Positions 23,049 to 26,178 of a stretch of 26,178 bases of DNA are shown piece by piece. The DNA is from JBDLRH01 sp039800165 (lineage in GTDB: Bacteria; Pseudomonadota; Gammaproteobacteria; Burkholderiales; Burkholderiaceae_C). Made by a program: the position numbers and the translations under genes. The notes beneath the pieces are model-generated. The model was given only the letters and a program-made list of their open reading frames with translations. It was not told where the DNA came from and made no database searches. Every line of letters begins with the position of its first letter. The first letter of the stretch is position 1. The stretch lies in the NCBI GenBank assembly GCA_039800165.1, contig JBDLRH010000106.1, forward strand, positions 1 to 26,178, read 5' to 3'.

Positions 23049-24167
23049 CTAGTAGGGCATCAGCTGCAGTTGAAGCGGTGGTGCCGCAGCGGCGTCGGGG
23101 TCGGCATGCCAGGCACTGCCGTTGGCGGCTGCTGCGGCCGCGGCCGCGAAAGGGGCGTCGGTGGCTGGCGACTCCAGGCGGAAACGCCGCATGCGCATCG
23201 GCCGCAGGCCCAGGTCGAGCAGGCTGCCCGTGTGCGCGTCAATCTGCGCGAAATACAGGCACATGGTCTCGTCGCGGATCGGCTGGGTGTCGGCAATGCC
23301 CTCGTAGTCGTTGATCAGGTCACCGCATCCGTACAGGATGAGGCGGCCGTGGTACACCTCCAGCGGCATGGGGTGATGCGACGAATGCCCGTGCACCACA
23401 TCGGCGGCATCCAGGTCAATCAGGCGGCGTGCAAAGCGGCGGTGCGCGTCGGGCAGGCGCTCTTCCCAGTTGGCGCCCCAATGCAGCGAGACCACCACGC
23501 GGTCGCCGGCGCGGCGCGCGGCGAACACGCAAGCGGCCACATGGTGCGCGGCCTCGTCGTCCAGCTCGTCGAGCAGCGCCACGCCCGGGCGGTGCTCCAT
23601 CGCGCGCCATGAATCGGGCACCCCGCTGCTGCGGCACGCCCACGCGAACACCAGCAAGCGTCGGCCGTGCGCCAGCGGCACGATGGCCGGCGCGCATGCG
23701 CTGGCGCCGTCCAGCCCTGCGCCGGCGCTGCCCAGCCCGGCATGGCGCAAGTGCGCCAGCGTGTCGCGCAGCCCCTTGGTGCCCCAGTCCAGTACATGGT
23801 TGTTGGCCAGGGTGCACACGTTCACGCCCGCGGCCAGCAGGGTGTCCAGATTGTCCGGGTGCATGCGGTAGTGCGCCGGCTTGTCCGGCCACGGGGTGTC
23901 GCTGAGCGTGACTGCGGTCTCCAGGTTGACGATGGCCGCATGAGGCCGGCGCACCAGCACCTCTTGCAGCGCATCGCCCCAGACGTAATGCGAATTCACC
24001 GGCGCCGGAATGACGCCGTGCATGCGCTCGGCAAGCTGCATGTAGACGCGGGCGTCTTGCACGCCTTCCTCATGCAGCGTCGGGTCGCTGGCGCGGGCGC
24101 GCGTCTGGTCGATGCCGCGTCCGGTCATCACGTCACCGGCCAGCCACAGGTTGATGCGGTCGTTCAT
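23049..24167 (-). CDS. CapA-family protein (poly-gamma-glutamate synthesis type)
   Basis: This 372-residue protein of the CapA/PGA_cap family has a calcineurin-like metallophosphoesterase core. Motifs are LAGDVMTGRG (D12), IVNLETAVT (N81, E83), TLANNHVLDWG (N122, N123, H124, D127), VVSLHWG and VVHGHSSHHPMP. No other capsule genes (capB, capC) are nearby, so it is probably one of the many free-standing family members of unknown role. The C-terminus has an unusual run of eight alanines (near residues 335-343). I chose MNDRINLW at 24167; in-frame Met codons up to 24275 are possible, and none has a good ribosome site. Confidence 0.87.
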   Translation of the reverse strand: MNDRINLWLAGDVMTGRGIDQTRARASDPTLHEEGVQDARVYMQLAERMHGVIPAPVNSHYVWGDALQEVLVRRPHAAIVNLETAVTLSDTPWPDKPAHYRMHPDNLDTLLAAGVNVCTLANNHVLDWGTKGLRDTLAHLRHAGLGSAGAGLDGASACAPAIVPLAHGRRLLVFAWACRSSGVPDSWRAMEHRPGVALLDELDDEAAHHVAACVFAARRAGDRVVVSLHWGANWEERLPDAHRRFARRLIDLDAADVVHGHSSHHPMPLEVYHGRLILYGCGDLINDYEGIADTQPIRDETMCLYFAQIDAHTGSLLDLGLRPMRMRRFRLESPATDAPFAAAAAAAANGSAWHADPDAAAAPPLQLQLMPY

Positions 24168-24268
24168 GCGAGGCTCATCAGCGATGGAAGCCCGCGGCGA
24201 GGATTTGGTTTGGGCATGAAATGTCATGCAATCGATTCTGTCGATCACGCTGCTAAGCCGCGTGAGCG

Positions 24269-24293
24269 CGCGCAAGCGGCCCGCGCTTGCGCT
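24269..24293 (-). terminator. GC hairpin downstream of the HlyD-like gene
   Basis: A 9-bp stem GCGCAAGCG (24270-24278) / CGCTTGCGC (24284-24292) with a 5-base loop lies 18 bp past the HlyD-like stop codon. It has no T-tract on the minus strand, so it may pause or protect the transcript more than end it by itself. Confidence 0.35.
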
Positions 24294-24310
24294 TCATCGC
24301 CTGCGCTGGC

Positions 24311-25543
24311 TCAGGGTGTTGGCGCGTCGCGCTCGCGCACCCGCTGGCCGTGCTGCAGCGCCGAAGGCGGGTATATCACCACCCGCGTGCCGACCGGCAG
24401 GCGGTCGTCTACCCACGCCTGCTGCGCATGGCGGGCATGCACTGTCACCGGTGTCAGGCGGGCGCGGCCCGCGTCGATCACGAACACCGCCATGCCGGCG
24501 CCCGACGGAAACACCGCGCTGGCAGGCACCTGGCGTGCACGCCCTTCGCGTTGCACCACGATGCGCGCATCGACACGCCACGCATCGCCCAGCCGCATCC
24601 ACGCCTCGCGCTGCGCTGCATCCGCATCGGCACGCAGCTGCAGCACCACAAGAACCCGCTGCTCTTCCACGCCAAGCGCCGACACCTTGGTGAAGCCCCC
24701 CGGCTCGATGCGCGCCACCACCGCTGGCAGCGCACCGGTCTGTGCACTCATCCAGGCCGCAGCACCAGGGCGCACCTGCTCAGCCTCTTCGGTCAGCAGG
24801 TCCACCACAGCCTCGCGCTGCGTCAGGTCGCCCACCTCCAGCAGCGCCGCGCCCTGCGCCACCTCGCCTTCGCTGTCCTTGTGCAGCCGGATCACGCGGC
24901 CGGCGACCGGCGCACGCACGTCCAGCCAGGCACCTGATCCCGCCAACATGTTCGCGCCGGCAGCGGCCGGTCGCAGCGCCACTTGCGCCAGTGCCAGCTG
25001 ATGCCGTGCCGCGGTCACGTCTTGTAGGGCGGCATCACGCTCGGCGCTGCGCAGGCGAAGCGCAAGCCGCTGCGACTCGGCTTGCAACGGCGACACAAAG
25101 CCCTGCGCCGCCAGTGCCTCGGTGCGCGACAGGTCGGCCCGGGCTTGCGCGGTTGCCGCTTCGGTCTGCGCCACCAGCACCTGCGCACGCGCAAGCTGCG
25201 CCGCAAGTGCGGCCACGCGTTCGCGCTGCTCGTCGCTGCCGCGGGCATCCAGCAGGGCCACCGCCTGCGGCGCAATGCGTGCAAGCACCTGCCCGCGCTG
25301 TACCGCATCGCCCTCGCGCAGGGTGATGCGCTGCAAGCGCCCGGCCACCGGTGCGGTGATGACATGGCGCTGGCTCAATCGCGTCTTGCCGTCGCGCGCG
25401 AGCGTGCGCTCAAACACGCCTTCGCTGATGGTGCCCACATCCACCGCTAGCGCGCGCGGCCACAGCGCCCACGCCAGCAGCGCCGTGGCGCCCAGCACCA
25501 GAACGATGAGTGCAAGCCAGCCTTTCCAGGTGGTGGGTTTCAT
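24311..25543 (-). CDS. HlyD/RND-type periplasmic adaptor (membrane fusion protein)
   Basis: This 410-residue adaptor would link an inner-membrane ABC transporter to an outer-membrane channel. It has an N-terminal membrane anchor (about residues 8-28), a split lipoyl domain (APVAGRLQRITLREGDAVQ at 64-82 and APVAGRVIRLHKDSEGEVAQ at 211-230), a coiled-coil hairpin rich in Ala/Gln/Glu (about 103-192), and beta-barrel and membrane-proximal domains to the C-terminus. The two APVAGR half-motifs are diagnostic. An AAGGAGA ribosome site precedes the start. It follows the FtsX-type permease gene by 21 bp, so both belong to one export system. The substrate is unknown. Confidence 0.9.
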   Translation of the reverse strand: MKPTTWKGWLALIVLVLGATALLAWALWPRALAVDVGTISEGVFERTLARDGKTRLSQRHVITAPVAGRLQRITLREGDAVQRGQVLARIAPQAVALLDARGSDEQRERVAALAAQLARAQVLVAQTEAATAQARADLSRTEALAAQGFVSPLQAESQRLALRLRSAERDAALQDVTAARHQLALAQVALRPAAAGANMLAGSGAWLDVRAPVAGRVIRLHKDSEGEVAQGAALLEVGDLTQREAVVDLLTEEAEQVRPGAAAWMSAQTGALPAVVARIEPGGFTKVSALGVEEQRVLVVLQLRADADAAQREAWMRLGDAWRVDARIVVQREGRARQVPASAVFPSGAGMAVFVIDAGRARLTPVTVHARHAQQAWVDDRLPVGTRVVIYPPSALQHGQRVRERDAPTP

Positions 25544-25564
25544 GGCGTTCTCATCTCCTTGTGC

Positions 25565-26178
25565 TCATTCCCTGACCTTGAGCACTGCCACCAGGTCCAG
25601 CCGCTGCACGCTGCGCTGAACCACCCAGGCGCTGGCGGCGGCAGCCAGCAGCACGCACAGGGCGGCGTAGGCATGGGTGGCGGGGCGCACCACCGCCTCG
25701 AAGGCGAATTCATCAGTGTGGATCAGTGCCGCCACCAGGCCCGCCAGGCCGCGGCCGGCCAGCAGCCCGACGGGGATCGCCACCAGCACCAGCAGCGCCA
25801 GCTCGCCGATCAGCAGGCCCGAGACCTCATGCCGCGCAAAGCCCAGCACCCGCAGCGATGCGAGCTCCCACGCGCGCTCGGCCAGCGCAATGCGCGCCTG
25901 GTTGTAGACCACGCCCACCGCAATCACCGTGGCAAACGCGGTCAGGATGGCGCTGAACACCAGCAGGTTGCGCGCGGTCACGCTGTCGATGTTGCGCAGC
26001 ATCACCGTCTTGCTGAAGGCCGCGCCGATGCGCGGCAGCGCCTGCATGCGCTCGACCACCGCCTCGTCGCGGCCCCGTGCCACCTGCAGCACCGCCTGGT
26101 TGATGCGGTCGCCTTCGCGCAACAGGTCGTTGAGCGCGCTGCGGTCGATGTACGCGCCCATGCCCATCGGCTCATCGA
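25565..26178 (-). CDS. FtsX-type ABC permease, N-terminal part outside the window
   Basis: Only the last 203 codons are visible; the reading frame continues through 26178 with Asp-Glu-Pro before MGMGAYIDR. The visible part is the C-terminal FtsX domain: a short periplasmic segment (AYIDRSALNDLLREGDRINQ), then three TM segments (about NLLVFSAILTAFATVIAVG, GLLIGELALLVLVAIPVGLL and HAYAALCVLLAAAASAWVV). It ends with the typical RLDLVAVLKVRE. FtsX-type permeases of the MacB/LolC group pair with an ATPase and often an HlyD-like adaptor, as seen just downstream. The ATPase gene is expected beyond the window edge. Confidence 0.88.
   Translation of the reverse strand, partial: DEPMGMGAYIDRSALNDLLREGDRINQAVLQVARGRDEAVVERMQALPRIGAAFSKTVMLRNIDSVTARNLLVFSAILTAFATVIAVGVVYNQARIALAERAWELASLRVLGFARHEVSGLLIGELALLVLVAIPVGLLAGRGLAGLVAALIHTDEFAFEAVVRPATHAYAALCVLLAAAASAWVVQRSVQRLDLVAVLKVRE

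Overview
The window is a 26.2 kb, very GC-rich piece of what looks like a betaproteobacterial chromosome, most likely Burkholderiales (a Leptothrix, Rubrivivax or Ideonella-like lineage). That placement is inferred from base composition and from familiar gene clusters (slt / NDUFA9-like / gst / cca; glmU and lrp-glmS) and is not a species call. Both ends cut genes: cca on the left and an FtsX-type permease on the right. I see no rRNA, tRNA, CRISPR array, insertion sequence or prophage.

Positions 1-4836 hold a minus-strand housekeeping operon: slt (lytic transglycosylase), an NDUFA9-like NAD(P)-binding protein, a glutathione S-transferase and cca. Divergent from slt are 5-formyltetrahydrofolate cyclo-ligase and a TetR regulator. 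Next come argO (amino-acid exporter), a divergent metallo-beta-lactamase-fold protein with an incomplete metal site, and a DUF6279-type lipoprotein whose start codon overlaps that of glmU.

Positions 8724-14150 carry the amino-sugar block: glmU, two less typical genes (a small membrane protein and an alpha/beta hydrolase), an Lrp/AsnC regulator and glmS. The lrp-glmS intergenic region holds two ATTTCA/TGAAAT inverted repeats whose centres are 63 bp apart. A MazE/MazF-type toxin-antitoxin pair sits immediately after glmS, at the position of the classical Tn7 attachment site.

The most unusual part is 14796-21335. A minus-strand operon begins with a 1,236-residue protein made almost wholly of an octapeptide repeat (consensus L-[ST]-x-x-Q-[VIL]-x-A). 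Three bases later comes a TPR-GT41 (SPINDLY/O-GlcNAc-transferase-like) glycosyltransferase, then pterin-4a-carbinolamine dehydratase and a small membrane protein. A sequence closely matching a sigma-28 (FliA) flagellar promoter (TTAA-N15-GCCGATAA) lies just upstream, with a good ribosome binding site. My working hypothesis is a flagellar-regulon-linked, Thr/Ser-rich repeat protein that its neighbour may glycosylate; GlmS and GlmU nearby make the likely donor UDP-GlcNAc. Upstream, on the plus strand, is a dense series of inverted repeats ending in a strong intrinsic terminator, which I read as a candidate structured RNA or leader.

Positions 21397-26178 hold a YdjM/DUF457-like membrane hydrolase, a PaaI-type thioesterase, a CapA-type protein, and an HlyD-like adaptor behind an FtsX-type permease (an ABC export system cut by the window edge).
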